A DNA stretch of 41,697 bases from Chloroflexota bacterium (GTDB taxonomy: Bacteria; Chloroflexota; Anaerolineae; J102). Of this stretch, positions 16,684-25,559 are shown one piece after another. The notes under the pieces were generated by a model. That model was given only the letters and a program-made list of their open reading frames with translations. It was not told where the DNA came from and searched no databases. Position numbers and translations under genes: made by a program. How positions within the stretch are numbered: the first letter of the stretch is position 1; each line of letters opens with the position of its first letter. The stretch lies in NCBI GenBank assembly GCA_013152695.1, contig JAADFV010000023.1, positions 12,964-54,660 of the forward strand, in the 5' to 3' direction.

Positions 16684-17851
16684 GCAAATACACGGCAGCA
16701 ACGGCGAGAAGCAGGCCCCCTAAGAAACCACTCAGTCCTGCCACGAATAGATTGAACAGCCATTTAGGTTGGGAAGGAGCAGACGGCACGGGGGCGGGAT
16801 CCACGATTTTGACGCGAGCACCTTCGATAACGCGTTTCATTTGTAGTTCGACTTGCTTACGTTTAAGGCTAACCAAGGATTCCTGCCAGACGCCACGATC
16901 GCGCAAGATGGTGTCCATCTGTTGGAGTTGTTGTGCGGTTTCGTATTGGGTGGCAATCGCACTCTGGTCTAGCTGCATTTTGTCCGTATTGATGCGTTCA
17001 CGGAGGCGGCGTAAGGTTTCGATCAATGCCTCTTGTCCCTGCTGATCGAGAAGCGTTTGCAGGGTTGGGTAGTCATAGCCGTAGATCTTGAGCTCGGGAA
17101 TATCGAGCAGAGTAATATTGAGTATTCCCGATGTTTCGGCATTCTGGAGCACCAGGTCGATGCGATCGATGGCAGTCTGTAAGGCAGCGCGGTAGGAGTT
17201 CTTGAGCGTTAATTCTTGCTTGATGGCACTATGGGCACCAAAAAGTTCGTCATCACCCCGAGCGGTGATTTCGCCATTGAAGCCTAGGCTAATGCCGGTT
17301 CTCCCCCGGAAGTCGAGAAGTTGTTGATCGAGCTCCTGGAATTGTGTTTCTACTTCGGCGAGAGCCTGATCATATTGGTCTTGCTCGCCTCCGTAGTAGT
17401 CGGCGACGGCCTCAGGTAAAGCTTCGGCCATGGCATTAGCGAGCAAGGCGGCATCATGGGCGCTGGCGGCGCGTACGCTCAGTGTAAAAAGACTACCGTT
17501 ACCCTGTTTGGTTTTAGTGGCAGCCAGGAGTTGATCAGGCGTGAGGGCAACATCGAGCTGATCGCCGACTTTATCCAGGGCGCGCCTTGCCAAATTTTCG
17601 GTCATGAGCAGGGGCATAACTTCGGCACGCCAATCAAACCGAAGATCCACGACATCGTAAACCCGGTTATCCCAGCGCCAGACCAGTTGTGGTTTAGGGG
17701 CGAGGAGAGTTGCGGTTGCCGTATAACGAACAGGCATAAGGGCGCTGAGGACGATGGCCACTAGCAGTGCCACCACGGTAGGGATGACGATCAGTGGCCA
17801 GCGCTGGCGCAGCATGTGAAAATAAAGGTTAGGCTGGAATGGTTGGTCCAT
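16667..17851 (-). CDS. Wzz/chain-length-determinant-type polysaccharide protein
   Basis: 394 residues with the Wzz architecture: cytosolic N-terminus, transmembrane helix about 16-38 (WPLIVIPTVVALLVAIVLSA), a large extracytoplasmic coiled-coil region with QVELQMKRVIEGARVKIVDP near its end, and a second transmembrane helix after APVPSAPSQPKW. The proline-rich stretch before the second helix is a family mark. No C-terminal tyrosine kinase domain is attached. Such proteins set the length of O-antigen or exopolysaccharide chains. It lies 22 bases downstream of the large GT-C-like gene and overlaps the next membrane protein gene. Confidence 0.85.
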   Translation of the reverse strand: MDQPFQPNLYFHMLRQRWPLIVIPTVVALLVAIVLSALMPVRYTATATLLAPKPQLVWRWDNRVYDVVDLRFDWRAEVMPLLMTENLARRALDKVGDQLDVALTPDQLLAATKTKQGNGSLFTLSVRAASAHDAALLANAMAEALPEAVADYYGGEQDQYDQALAEVETQFQELDQQLLDFRGRTGISLGFNGEITARGDDELFGAHSAIKQELTLKNSYRAALQTAIDRIDLVLQNAETSGILNITLLDIPELKIYGYDYPTLQTLLDQQGQEALIETLRRLRERINTDKMQLDQSAIATQYETAQQLQQMDTILRDRGVWQESLVSLKRKQVELQMKRVIEGARVKIVDPAPVPSAPSQPKWLFNLFVAGLSGFLGGLLLAVAAVYLRESYS

Positions 17852-17873
17852 GGGAGCTTACACGGTGAGATGA

Positions 17874-20219
17874 TCAGAAGGAGGATGGAGCTGACACGGT
17901 GATATTGTCGATGATAACAGCATCGGAGGGCAAGGGGCTGCCTGATGGATCGGTAGCCGGCAAACGTTCGAGGTCTGCGGCTCGATAAAAAGTGGCAATC
18001 AACTGATATTCGCCGGGGGGCAGGTCTTCTGGCAGGGGTAGCCAGCGCGTGATATGCAGTATATCGCCGGCCCGCCATAAGCTGGGGGGAAGGTCTGCAT
18101 TGGCAGGACCATCACTACCGGCCAGCCACACACCTTCAGGTGTCAACAGCTGGATGGATAGCTTAATCTCTTCAGTGACAGGGCGCAAGGCGCGCCAGCG
18201 CAGAAGGACTGGTACACCCCATCCTGCTTGAAATTCAATATTGGGGACTTTGGCGGTGGTGAGTACAAGGAGATCGCCAAAACGCGCTAATTCTTGTGTT
18301 GGCTCTTCGGCAGGGGTGGCGGCTACAAGGGAGGGAGGAGGGTCGATGCGCAAGGTGCCAAAACGCACAGTATCACCCGCAGGGCGTCCTTCTGGATCGA
18401 AAACAGGCAGTGTGTCGAGAGTGTGTTCGTTGAAGAGGGTGACAGCAATGTGCCCGCCTGTGGGGGTGGGGCCATTATCCTGCACAACCAACCAATATGT
18501 TTCGCGGAAGACAGTGCCGGGTGTCCACACTGTAGTGGCAGCATTACCATCTCCAGGGTAGGTCGTTACACTTCCGTAGCTTTGCTGGCCTGCGCCAACG
18601 AGATGTATGGCCAGAGTGTAGGGTTCCTCTGTACGGGAGAGTACACGCCAGGTGAGGGTTACGGCCAAGCCATCTCCTGGTGCCACGCTCTCGGCGGGCC
18701 AGATGTCGTAGCGGAGGAGTTCGGCGGCCTCGTCAAAGCGAGCATAGATGGCCTGGTCGGGGAGAGCGGAAGATGATAGATCGAGGGTAGAGGGTGGTTT
18801 GTAGGCTGGGATGAGAAGAGAGGGGATGAGGAAGATACTGAGACCAGCAGGCCAAGCCAGAAGCAGTTTGCGAATGGTCGGCCAATAGCGCCCTGACAAC
18901 TCTGCCCAGCCCTCCGCCATCATCCAGGCTATGAGTGGAAGGGTAGAGAGAATGTAGCGTCCGCGCAGGAACACACTTTCATGAATGAGCTCCCGGATCA
19001 GGGGCAGGCTGATGGTTGCAAACACAAAAAGGGCCGAGAGAAGAAGGACTGATCGAGTGGGGCGTGCTTTTCGTCGTGTGAGCCAGATCCCGAATCCTAT
19101 CATTCCTCCCAACCATAAGATAAACCACACCAGATAGACCCAATCATCGGTGGCGACATTGCCCCAACCAAAGGAAACCCAATACGTCTCAAAACCATAC
19201 TGCAATGCCGCGGGGATGGCACGCCAATTGAGCTGAAGGCTGCTCTCTTCGGCGAGGGTGTTGATCACGGCGCTCTGTGCCACAGGATCGCGGGGCAATA
19301 ACATTCCCGTTAATCGCTGGTTCCGCAGCAACAGTAGTCCCCCGATGCCGACAATAATCCCGAGCAAGACGATAGCTGATTTGAGGGATTGCTTTACTTC
19401 GGGCGAATGTCGCTGCCGCCAGGCAATGATTGCCAGGACGATGATGGGGATGGGAAGGACAGCCAGAGCCAGATATTTGGTCAAAAGAGTGAGTCCTGTG
19501 ACAAAACCCAGAAGGGCCGTGCTACGCAGGGTGGCTCCCTCGATAAGTATGCGGATGCTTAGGTAAAGCAGGGCTGTCTCTAAAACAATGAGTAAGATAT
19601 CATTGGTGATAACAGCACTGAGAAAGACGTATTGCGGGGCAAAGGCCTGGATAGCCGTAGCAACAAGAGGAATCGAGCGACGCCGAGGGCTGAGGAGACG
19701 CACCAGGGCAAAAGTAAGCCATAACCCGGCCGTGCTAATGACCACCGACACCAGTCGTCCCAGATGCAAGGCGAGGATGGTCCCACGCCAGGGCCAGCTT
19801 TCGACATCTGGATCATGGATGACAAAATTCACCCCGCCAATACCGGTACCGCGCATAGCATAGGGATTGACGGTGGGACGATATCCATCGGTTGTGTCGA
19901 CGGCCAGCATCGGCACTGCCGCCAGGATGTAGTAGAGGGGCGGCTGACTGGCCTCGTCGAATTCGAACTCGTTCGTTAGGCGTTGGCTCGGGTCCGGTAG
20001 GGCGAGGTTTTCGGCAATATAGGCGGCATGACGATAATGAGCCCACTCATCATGCGCTTCCCAGGGTGGGATGATGATGCTATAAACGAGGGCCAAGAGA
20101 AAATGTATGGCCAGGATCACTAAAAGCCAACGATGTTGAACGCGCCGAGACTGGGATCGCGTCTGATCTGGTTGGGAAGAAGGGTGTGCATCATGCAACA
20201 TAACAAAGCTGGGCCGCAT
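17874..20219 (-). CDS. Large GT-C/GT39-like membrane glycosyltransferase
   Basis: About 781 residues. A cytosolic basic N-terminus is followed by a first helix (WLLVILAIHFLLALVYSIII), the acidic loop PPWEAHDEWAHYRHAAY with a DE pair, ASQPPLYYILAAVPML, about a dozen membrane helices, and then a C-terminal extracytoplasmic region of about 290 residues made of repeated beta-sandwich modules (for example DLPPGEYQLIATFYRA). Several starts are possible: TTG at 20267, ATG at 20255, and the ATG pair at 20222/20219, the last with GGAG three bases before it. First gene of the polysaccharide block, with an extended -10 promoter upstream. Sugar and acceptor unknown. Confidence 0.8.
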   Translation of the reverse strand: MRPSFVMLHDAHPSSQPDQTRSQSRRVQHRWLLVILAIHFLLALVYSIIIPPWEAHDEWAHYRHAAYIAENLALPDPSQRLTNEFEFDEASQPPLYYILAAVPMLAVDTTDGYRPTVNPYAMRGTGIGGVNFVIHDPDVESWPWRGTILALHLGRLVSVVISTAGLWLTFALVRLLSPRRRSIPLVATAIQAFAPQYVFLSAVITNDILLIVLETALLYLSIRILIEGATLRSTALLGFVTGLTLLTKYLALAVLPIPIIVLAIIAWRQRHSPEVKQSLKSAIVLLGIIVGIGGLLLLRNQRLTGMLLPRDPVAQSAVINTLAEESSLQLNWRAIPAALQYGFETYWVSFGWGNVATDDWVYLVWFILWLGGMIGFGIWLTRRKARPTRSVLLLSALFVFATISLPLIRELIHESVFLRGRYILSTLPLIAWMMAEGWAELSGRYWPTIRKLLLAWPAGLSIFLIPSLLIPAYKPPSTLDLSSSALPDQAIYARFDEAAELLRYDIWPAESVAPGDGLAVTLTWRVLSRTEEPYTLAIHLVGAGQQSYGSVTTYPGDGNAATTVWTPGTVFRETYWLVVQDNGPTPTGGHIAVTLFNEHTLDTLPVFDPEGRPAGDTVRFGTLRIDPPPSLVAATPAEEPTQELARFGDLLVLTTAKVPNIEFQAGWGVPVLLRWRALRPVTEEIKLSIQLLTPEGVWLAGSDGPANADLPPSLWRAGDILHITRWLPLPEDLPPGEYQLIATFYRAADLERLPATDPSGSPLPSDAVIIDNITVSAPSSF

Positions 20220-20287
20220 CATCTCCACACACAGAGAGCCATTTCCGCAGAGCATGTATGTGCGCAAAAGATGAGAATGAGCGCGTT

Positions 20288-20293
20288 ATTATA
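20288..20293 (-). promoter_or_regulatory. Extended -10 promoter for the polysaccharide block
   Basis: On the minus strand TGC precedes a perfect TATAAT, an extended -10 (TGnTATAAT). No good -35 is seen 17 bases upstream, as expected for extended -10 promoters. It is 60-70 bases ahead of the likely start codon. Confidence 0.55.
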
Positions 20294-20355
20294 GCATGAG
20301 AGCAAGATTGCGGACGAACGCGGTGTGCAAAAAGGGAAGCTGAGACGCATCCGGT

Positions 20356-20384
20356 TTGCTTCATGGGATTGACAGACTTATAAT
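20356..20384 (+). promoter_or_regulatory. Promoter for the acyl-reductase operon
   Basis: TTGCTT (20356-20361), 17-base spacer, perfect TATAAT (20379-20384). Transcription from about 20391 gives a leader of about 125 bases containing a small CGACA/TGTCG hairpin before the start codon at 20516. Confidence 0.6.
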
Positions 20385-20515
20385 CATAGTCAGCACAAGC
20401 TTAAGAAAAACAGTCGACAATCTGTAACTGTCGCCCGCTTACGTTACTATCTACGCCGGGATGAAGCATTGATTCACCGGTGTTGACCAGGGTACTTCCC
20501 TCAAGGAGGCCAGCA

Positions 20516-22696
20516 ATGGCAAAGCAAATCGTCACCTTACACCTGCGGGCCATCGAACCATACGAAGAAACTATTTCCCTGCTTGGGACTGAATTACATA
20601 TCCGGCATGAAGGCTGCAATGGTGATCTCGAGGCCATGGCTGCCCGTATCAAAGCCTGGGACGGGCAGGTCGACGCTATTGCCCTCTTTGGGGTCACGCG
20701 CACCCTGCATTTGGGGCGTGAACGAGCTATCCATAAAGACGCCGGCATCATTTTCGATGTTGCACAGATGACCCCGGTTGTCGATGGAAGCGGTGTGCGC
20801 GATGCTATCGAGCGCTGGGCCATTCGCCTGGCAGCCGAAGCCGAGCCCGGTATATGGTCGCGCAAACGTGTTTTAATGACGCCAGGGCTGAATCACATGG
20901 GTCTCTCACAAGCATTTACGCAATTTACCGATGAGATCCACTATGCCGATCCCATTCTCTTTTTCAATCTTCCCGGAGCTGCTTTTTTGAGCTCTGCTGG
21001 CACCCTGTCGACCATTGCTGGCGTGACCATGTCGCAAATTCGCGAATTGCCCTACCGCTTGCTCTTTCCGCAGCCAGGCGTTCCCGGACAACAGCGTAAT
21101 CCCAAAGCATTCCAATGGGCTGACATCCTTGCCGGCGACATCAACGCGATCCGGCGTTATGCACCCTTGCAATTACGGCGCAAAACTGTTGTTTGCGAAT
21201 ATGCCGATGATAATGCCATCGAAGATCTAAGGCAAAGGGGTGTTAGTATCCTCGTCACGACCATGCCTCCCACGCAGGATGGTCCTTCCCATCTGGATGC
21301 TGCTACTTTCGAGGCTTGTCTGGTAGCCTTGCGCCCCGATGCCAGCGCCCCTCTCAGCGAAAATACCTATCTTAACTTAATGGCCGATCTCACCTGGCAG
21401 CCGGCCATTCGTTATCTTCAGCCAGAAGAAGCAGAAGTAAATCGTTTTGCCTTTGTCATTCATCCCCTCAGCCTTAAATTCATCCAGAAATCGCCGCGTT
21501 TTTGGTGGACGCGTTATTTGCCGGGGCCGTTGGTCGAACGCTTTGCCGCAGAACTGCCTCCGATGTACCTCAGTCGCATCACCGGCATTCAGAGTCCGGC
21601 TACGGGCCAGAAAGTCGAGGGGTTTTTGATTACCCTGGGCGCTACTCCCCGGGAATTCTTGCGTCGCGACCCAGCCTTTGCCTACCGCAGGCTGATCAAA
21701 GCCTCGCGCATTGCCGAACGCCTGGGAGCTCGAATCATGGGCCTGGGGGCATTTACCTCGGTCGTAGGTGATGCTGGCGTTACCGTCTCACAGAAAGCAG
21801 ATATTGCCATCACTTCAGGAAACAGCCTTACCGTGGCTGCCACCCTGGAAACGGCGAAACAAGCGGTCGTGAAGATGGGGAACAGCCTGGAGAATTCGCG
21901 AGAAGGGCGGGTTATGGTGATTGGCGCCACCGGCTCCATCGGCTCGGTTTGTTCTCGCCTCCTGGCCCAGGCAGCCCCCAATATCACCCTCGTGGCTCCC
22001 CGTCCCGAAAAGCTCATTGCCCTCAAGCACATCATCGAAGAGGAAACCCCTGAGGCGAATGTCACCATCAGCACTTCACCCGATGAATACTTGCCTCAAT
22101 GCGATCTCATCATCACCACCACCACAGCCGTAGGCAAACGTATCCTCGACATCACTCGCTGCAAGCCGGGCGCTGTCATTTGTGATATCGCCCGACCCGC
22201 GGACGTCACGGCCGAAGAGAATGCGTTACGACCCGATGTTCTCGTGATCGAATCAGGCGAGATTCTGCTCCCCGGCAATCCTGATTTTGGGTACGACATC
22301 GGTCTTCCGCCCGGGGTTGCTTATGCCTGCCTGGCCGAAACAGCGCTCTTGGCCATGGAAGGACGTTTCGAGGACTACACCGTAGGCCGGGATATCGAAA
22401 TCGAGCGGGTCAAAGAAATGTATCGCTTGTTCAAGAAACACGGACTTCGTCTTTCCGGTTTACGTAGCCACGGCGAATTTTTGAGCGATGAGGACATCGC
22501 CAAAAAGCGAGAGCTTGCCGATCAACTCCGGCGCGATCCCAGCCTGGCGCAAAAGTGGGCTGAAGCCGCCCGCTCGTCGACCCCTACCGACGACGATGAA
22601 GAAGATGTCTTTGCCCTCAGGCCGGAACAGCTTGCCGGTGTCGGACTTCTCGCCGCGGCCGTTCTCTGGAGATTGAGCCGAAAACGGAAGAATTGA
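20516..22696 (+). CDS. Acyl-ACP-reductase-like enzyme fused to an N-terminal 'quinate 5-dehydrogenase'-type domain
   Basis: 726 residues; the start at 20516 has a strong AAGGAGG site. The C-terminal half (about 305-645) resembles the cyanobacterial long-chain acyl-ACP reductase that makes fatty aldehydes: LGAFTSVVGDAGVTVSQ near 410, TSGNSLTVAAT near 433, the NADP-binding GATGSIGS at 470-477, and AYACLAETALL at 602-612. Cys605 aligns with the thioester-forming catalytic Cys of that family. The N-terminal part (about 5-300) has EGCNGDLEAMAARI, TPVVDGSGVRDAIERW and AGDINAIRRYAPLQL, which I recall from proteins labelled quinate 5-dehydrogenase whose activity is unproven. A C-terminal hydrophobic helix (about 705-720) and basic tail suggest membrane anchoring. 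It leads a five-gene lipid-type operon. The exact substrate is inferred, not shown. Confidence 0.75.
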   Translation: MAKQIVTLHLRAIEPYEETISLLGTELHIRHEGCNGDLEAMAARIKAWDGQVDAIALFGVTRTLHLGRERAIHKDAGIIFDVAQMTPVVDGSGVRDAIERWAIRLAAEAEPGIWSRKRVLMTPGLNHMGLSQAFTQFTDEIHYADPILFFNLPGAAFLSSAGTLSTIAGVTMSQIRELPYRLLFPQPGVPGQQRNPKAFQWADILAGDINAIRRYAPLQLRRKTVVCEYADDNAIEDLRQRGVSILVTTMPPTQDGPSHLDAATFEACLVALRPDASAPLSENTYLNLMADLTWQPAIRYLQPEEAEVNRFAFVIHPLSLKFIQKSPRFWWTRYLPGPLVERFAAELPPMYLSRITGIQSPATGQKVEGFLITLGATPREFLRRDPAFAYRRLIKASRIAERLGARIMGLGAFTSVVGDAGVTVSQKADIAITSGNSLTVAATLETAKQAVVKMGNSLENSREGRVMVIGATGSIGSVCSRLLAQAAPNITLVAPRPEKLIALKHIIEEETPEANVTISTSPDEYLPQCDLIITTTTAVGKRILDITRCKPGAVICDIARPADVTAEENALRPDVLVIESGEILLPGNPDFGYDIGLPPGVAYACLAETALLAMEGRFEDYTVGRDIEIERVKEMYRLFKKHGLRLSGLRSHGEFLSDEDIAKKRELADQLRRDPSLAQKWAEAARSSTPTDDDEEDVFALRPEQLAGVGLLAAAVLWRLSRKRKN

Positions 22697-22741
22697 CTCG
22701 GGCGTGATGGACGCCTTCTCTCACAGGGATGACTCAAGCCT

Positions 22742-23839
22742 ATGAAAACCCTTGCTATCACCGGTTTATTCAATCCTTTAGGACGACGGATGGCCCGTCT
22801 GGCCACCTCTTTTGGCGTGCGCGTCATCGGTATCGATATCAAGCCTCTTGCTAAACCGTTCCCAGGCGTCGAATTTGTCGAAACCGATATCCGCAACCCC
22901 CTTTTAGCAGAATTGTTCAAAAGTGAAGAGGTAGACACCGTCCTGCATTGCGCCTTTCGATGGCGCCAGCGCCGTATCGAAGAGGTGTTCGATAGTAATG
23001 TGTTGGGAACGATGCGGCTGTTAGGGGCAGCAGAGATGGCAGGAGTACGAAAAATGATCATTCCCTCCTCCACCTTTGTTTATGGTGCCAGGGCAGATAA
23101 CCCCGCCTTTATTCCCGAAGAAAGTGAATTCAAAGGGCGACCTGTTTATGCTTATGTGCGCGAATTACGCGAGATCGAGACCTTTATCAACGGTTTTCGT
23201 CGGCAACAGCCCCACATGGTCATTACCGTCCTTCGTTTTGCCAACATCCTCGGAGGCGGGCTTCCTACCCCCCTGGCCCGCTATCTCGCCTTACCTGCTG
23301 CACCTACACTGTTGGGATTCGAGCCCATGCTGCAAGTGATCCATCATGATGATGTCTTGCGCGTTATCGGTCATTGCCTCACCCATGACTATGATGGTGT
23401 TTTCAATATTGCCGCCCCTGATCCCCTCCCTCTTTACCAACTCCTCGCTTTGGCCGGTGTCCCTCCTCTCATGATTTTACACCCACTTGCCTACCAGGGC
23501 TTCCAGTGGAGCCGGCTAATCAGTCGCCGCGTCGATGATCTTGTACCGATTCCCTGGGACTTCTTGCGCTATTCCTGGGTAGCCGACACCACCCGCATGA
23601 GTGAGGTCCTAGACATCCAGCCTGTTTTCGATGCTAAAACCACCGTTCGTCAATTTGGGCAAATGCTACGTAAGCACCGGTACGAGACTAATCGTGTCTA
23701 TCACTTTGCCGAAGATGGATTGCATAGTCTGAAATCTGTGAGCAAGCATCTATGCAGTCAGCATAAAGAAATCCATCAACGCCTTAAGCAGGCCGCCGCA
23801 GCATTCCACGATAGCCCGCACAAGGAGACTGAAGTATGA
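22742..23839 (+). CDS. NAD(P)-dependent epimerase/dehydratase-like extended SDR with altered active site
   Basis: 365 residues of the extended short-chain dehydrogenase fold. The N-terminal Rossmann motif is ITGLFNPLGRRMA, a degenerate TGxxGxxG. Asp in GIDIKP ends beta-2. VLHCAFRW and IIPSSTFVYG cover the NAG-equivalent strand and the catalytic Ser. The tyrosine segment is VYAYVRELREIE, so the usual YxxxK reads YxxxR. The remainder (HHDDVLRVIGHCL, GVFNIAAPDPLP) is typical of sugar or sterol epimerase relatives. It starts 45 bases after the reductase gene and overlaps the acyltransferase gene by ATGA. In this operon it may reduce or oxidise the aldehyde or keto lipid product; a sugar substrate cannot be excluded. 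Confidence 0.82.
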   Translation: MKTLAITGLFNPLGRRMARLATSFGVRVIGIDIKPLAKPFPGVEFVETDIRNPLLAELFKSEEVDTVLHCAFRWRQRRIEEVFDSNVLGTMRLLGAAEMAGVRKMIIPSSTFVYGARADNPAFIPEESEFKGRPVYAYVRELREIETFINGFRRQQPHMVITVLRFANILGGGLPTPLARYLALPAAPTLLGFEPMLQVIHHDDVLRVIGHCLTHDYDGVFNIAAPDPLPLYQLLALAGVPPLMILHPLAYQGFQWSRLISRRVDDLVPIPWDFLRYSWVADTTRMSEVLDIQPVFDAKTTVRQFGQMLRKHRYETNRVYHFAEDGLHSLKSVSKHLCSQHKEIHQRLKQAAAAFHDSPHKETEV

Positions 23840-25122
23840 GTGCCCCCGGCCAATCACGCCCTCAATGTCAGGCTTTGACCCGATCGGGCCGGCGCTGTCG
23901 ACTGCCCGCCCTCCCGGGAGAGCAGTATTGCCATGTGCATCTGGCTAAATACACTGCTCCCAGCCCCCCGTCGCTTGAGCAAGCAGTCTCTGAGCCCCCC
24001 GCCGCAGAAGCAACCGCCGCGGACCTTGCTCCGGGTACGGCAGACCAGGCATCCCAGGAAGAATTGCGCGCCGAACTCAGTCGCTTACGTGAAATCGTTA
24101 CGGCCCAGGCTCAATCTCCCCCTGATTCCTCCCTCCAGCTCTTCACCGTCGACCAGATCCTTGATTTGCTCCAACAAGCGTTGGCGCGTTTTTCTCCCGA
24201 GACGCAGACCTGGCTGATGCAGGGTTTACGGCAACTCACGGCCAGCGAATGGTTCGACTGGCAGACCTGGCAAGGTATCGGTTATGTCCTGCAGATCGTG
24301 GTCGAAACCCAGCTCGACTTCCTCAAGCGGCGGTTGACAGGGGATTATGAAGTGGATGCCTGGGGATATGACCCCGAATTCGCCGATATCATTCTCCCCG
24401 TCGTCGGTTTCTTTTTCCACCGCTATTGGCGAGTGGAAATGAGCGGAGTCGAAAATATACCGGCCGAAGGGCGCGTGCTCCTGGTCTCGAATCATTCTGG
24501 CGTGCTCCCTCTGGATGGCGCCATGATTGCCTACGGTGTACGTGAGCAACACCCGGCGCATCGTCTCGTAAGAGCCCTGGTAGCCAACTGGTTCCCCTCC
24601 TTACCCTTCTTCTCCATGCTCCTCAACAAGACCGGCCAGGTCTTGGCACATCCCGACAATGGCCGGCGCTTGTTGGCTCAAGATGAAGCCGTATTAGTCT
24701 TTCCTGAAGGCTACAAAGGTGTGGGCAAGCCCTTCAAAGAGCGCTACCAACTGGCCCGCTTTGGGCGTGGAGGAGCAGTACGGATGGCTCTGGAGACACA
24801 AGCCCCCATCCTGCCTGTTTCCGTCGTCGGTGCCGAAGAGACTTATCCCATGCTCTGGAATGCCAAACCCATCGCTCGCCTCCTCGGCTTTCCCTACTTT
24901 CCCATCACCCCCACCTTTCCCTGGCTCGGCTTGTTTGGCGTCATTCCTCTTCCTAGCAAATGGTATATCGACATCGGTGAACCGATCGACGTCAGCCAGT
25001 ATGATCCCCAATTTGCCTCAAACCCAGCTCTTGTTTCAGAATTGACCGATCTGATCCGTCACCGTGTCCAGACTCAGATCAACACTCGTCTCGCACAACG
25101 GCACTCGGTCTTCTTCGGCTGA
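23836..25122 (+). CDS. MGAT/DGAT2-like acyltransferase with N-terminal Cys/His domain
   Basis: 428 residues. The N-terminus has four spaced ligands, Cys11, Cys21, Cys32 and His35 (CQALTRSGRRC...YCHVH), like the small DUF5763-type motif and probably metal-binding. A Pro/Ala-rich linker and a short coiled coil (about 74-92) follow. The acyltransferase domain (about 180-420) shows NHSGVLPLDG with His220 and Asp227, the VFPEGYKG box at 288-295 and LARFGRGGAVRMALE, and fits the MGAT-like branch of the LPLAT superfamily rather than classical PlsC (HX4D). Such enzymes acylate neutral alcohol acceptors. Position between a fatty-aldehyde-forming reductase and an SCP2 protein suggests an ester lipid product. 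Confidence 0.83.
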   Translation: MSAPGQSRPQCQALTRSGRRCRLPALPGEQYCHVHLAKYTAPSPPSLEQAVSEPPAAEATAADLAPGTADQASQEELRAELSRLREIVTAQAQSPPDSSLQLFTVDQILDLLQQALARFSPETQTWLMQGLRQLTASEWFDWQTWQGIGYVLQIVVETQLDFLKRRLTGDYEVDAWGYDPEFADIILPVVGFFFHRYWRVEMSGVENIPAEGRVLLVSNHSGVLPLDGAMIAYGVREQHPAHRLVRALVANWFPSLPFFSMLLNKTGQVLAHPDNGRRLLAQDEAVLVFPEGYKGVGKPFKERYQLARFGRGGAVRMALETQAPILPVSVVGAEETYPMLWNAKPIARLLGFPYFPITPTFPWLGLFGVIPLPSKWYIDIGEPIDVSQYDPQFASNPALVSELTDLIRHRVQTQINTRLAQRHSVFFG

Positions 25123-25157
25123 GCCCAATTATCCAACACTCTTGGTATCTTCCTTCC

Positions 25158-25559
25158 ATGCCTTTCTATCATGATTCCGAAACTCTGACCGGTATTTTGC
25201 AGGAACTCTTTGCCCGATTGAGCCATACATCGGGTGCTACCGAACAGTTTTCTAGCAGTGGACTCCTCATCCATGTCTACATCAAGCAACCGTCGGCTTT
25301 TATCGCCCTTGATGGTCGCGTGCATCCGGTCGGTTTCAGCTTCACCCCGGATGATAAACACCCAGATCTGGCGCTTTACCTCGACGCCGACATCCTTCAT
25401 CAAATCTGGCTCAGCGAAATTCGCTTACGAGATGCCTTTTTCTCTGGCAAAATTAAGACCAAAGGTTCAATTTTCAAGGCATTTCAACTCTCTCCCCTCT
25501 TTCGCCAGGCCGAAGCACTTTACCCGCAGTTGCTCAAAGAGCGGGGCCTGCTGGCATGA
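25158..25559 (+). CDS. SCP2 sterol/lipid-carrier domain protein
   Basis: 133 residues, a stand-alone SCP2 fold. Typical elements are the amphipathic first helix (LTGILQELFARL), the strand FIALDGRVHPVGFSF, PDLALYLDADILHQIWLSEI and RDAFFSGKIKTKGSIFKAF, ending with helix SPLFRQAEALYPQLL. SCP2 proteins bind fatty acyl chains or other lipids in a hydrophobic tunnel and present them to enzymes. It lies 35 bases after the acyltransferase and overlaps the next gene by ATGA, strongly implying co-expression. Ligand unknown. Confidence 0.87.
   Translation: MPFYHDSETLTGILQELFARLSHTSGATEQFSSSGLLIHVYIKQPSAFIALDGRVHPVGFSFTPDDKHPDLALYLDADILHQIWLSEIRLRDAFFSGKIKTKGSIFKAFQLSPLFRQAEALYPQLLKERGLLA

Noticed and set aside
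20369..20384. TTGACA followed by TATAAT only four bases later, as a promoter
   Set aside because: The spacing is far too short. TTGCTT at 20356 with a 17-base spacer uses the same TATAAT.
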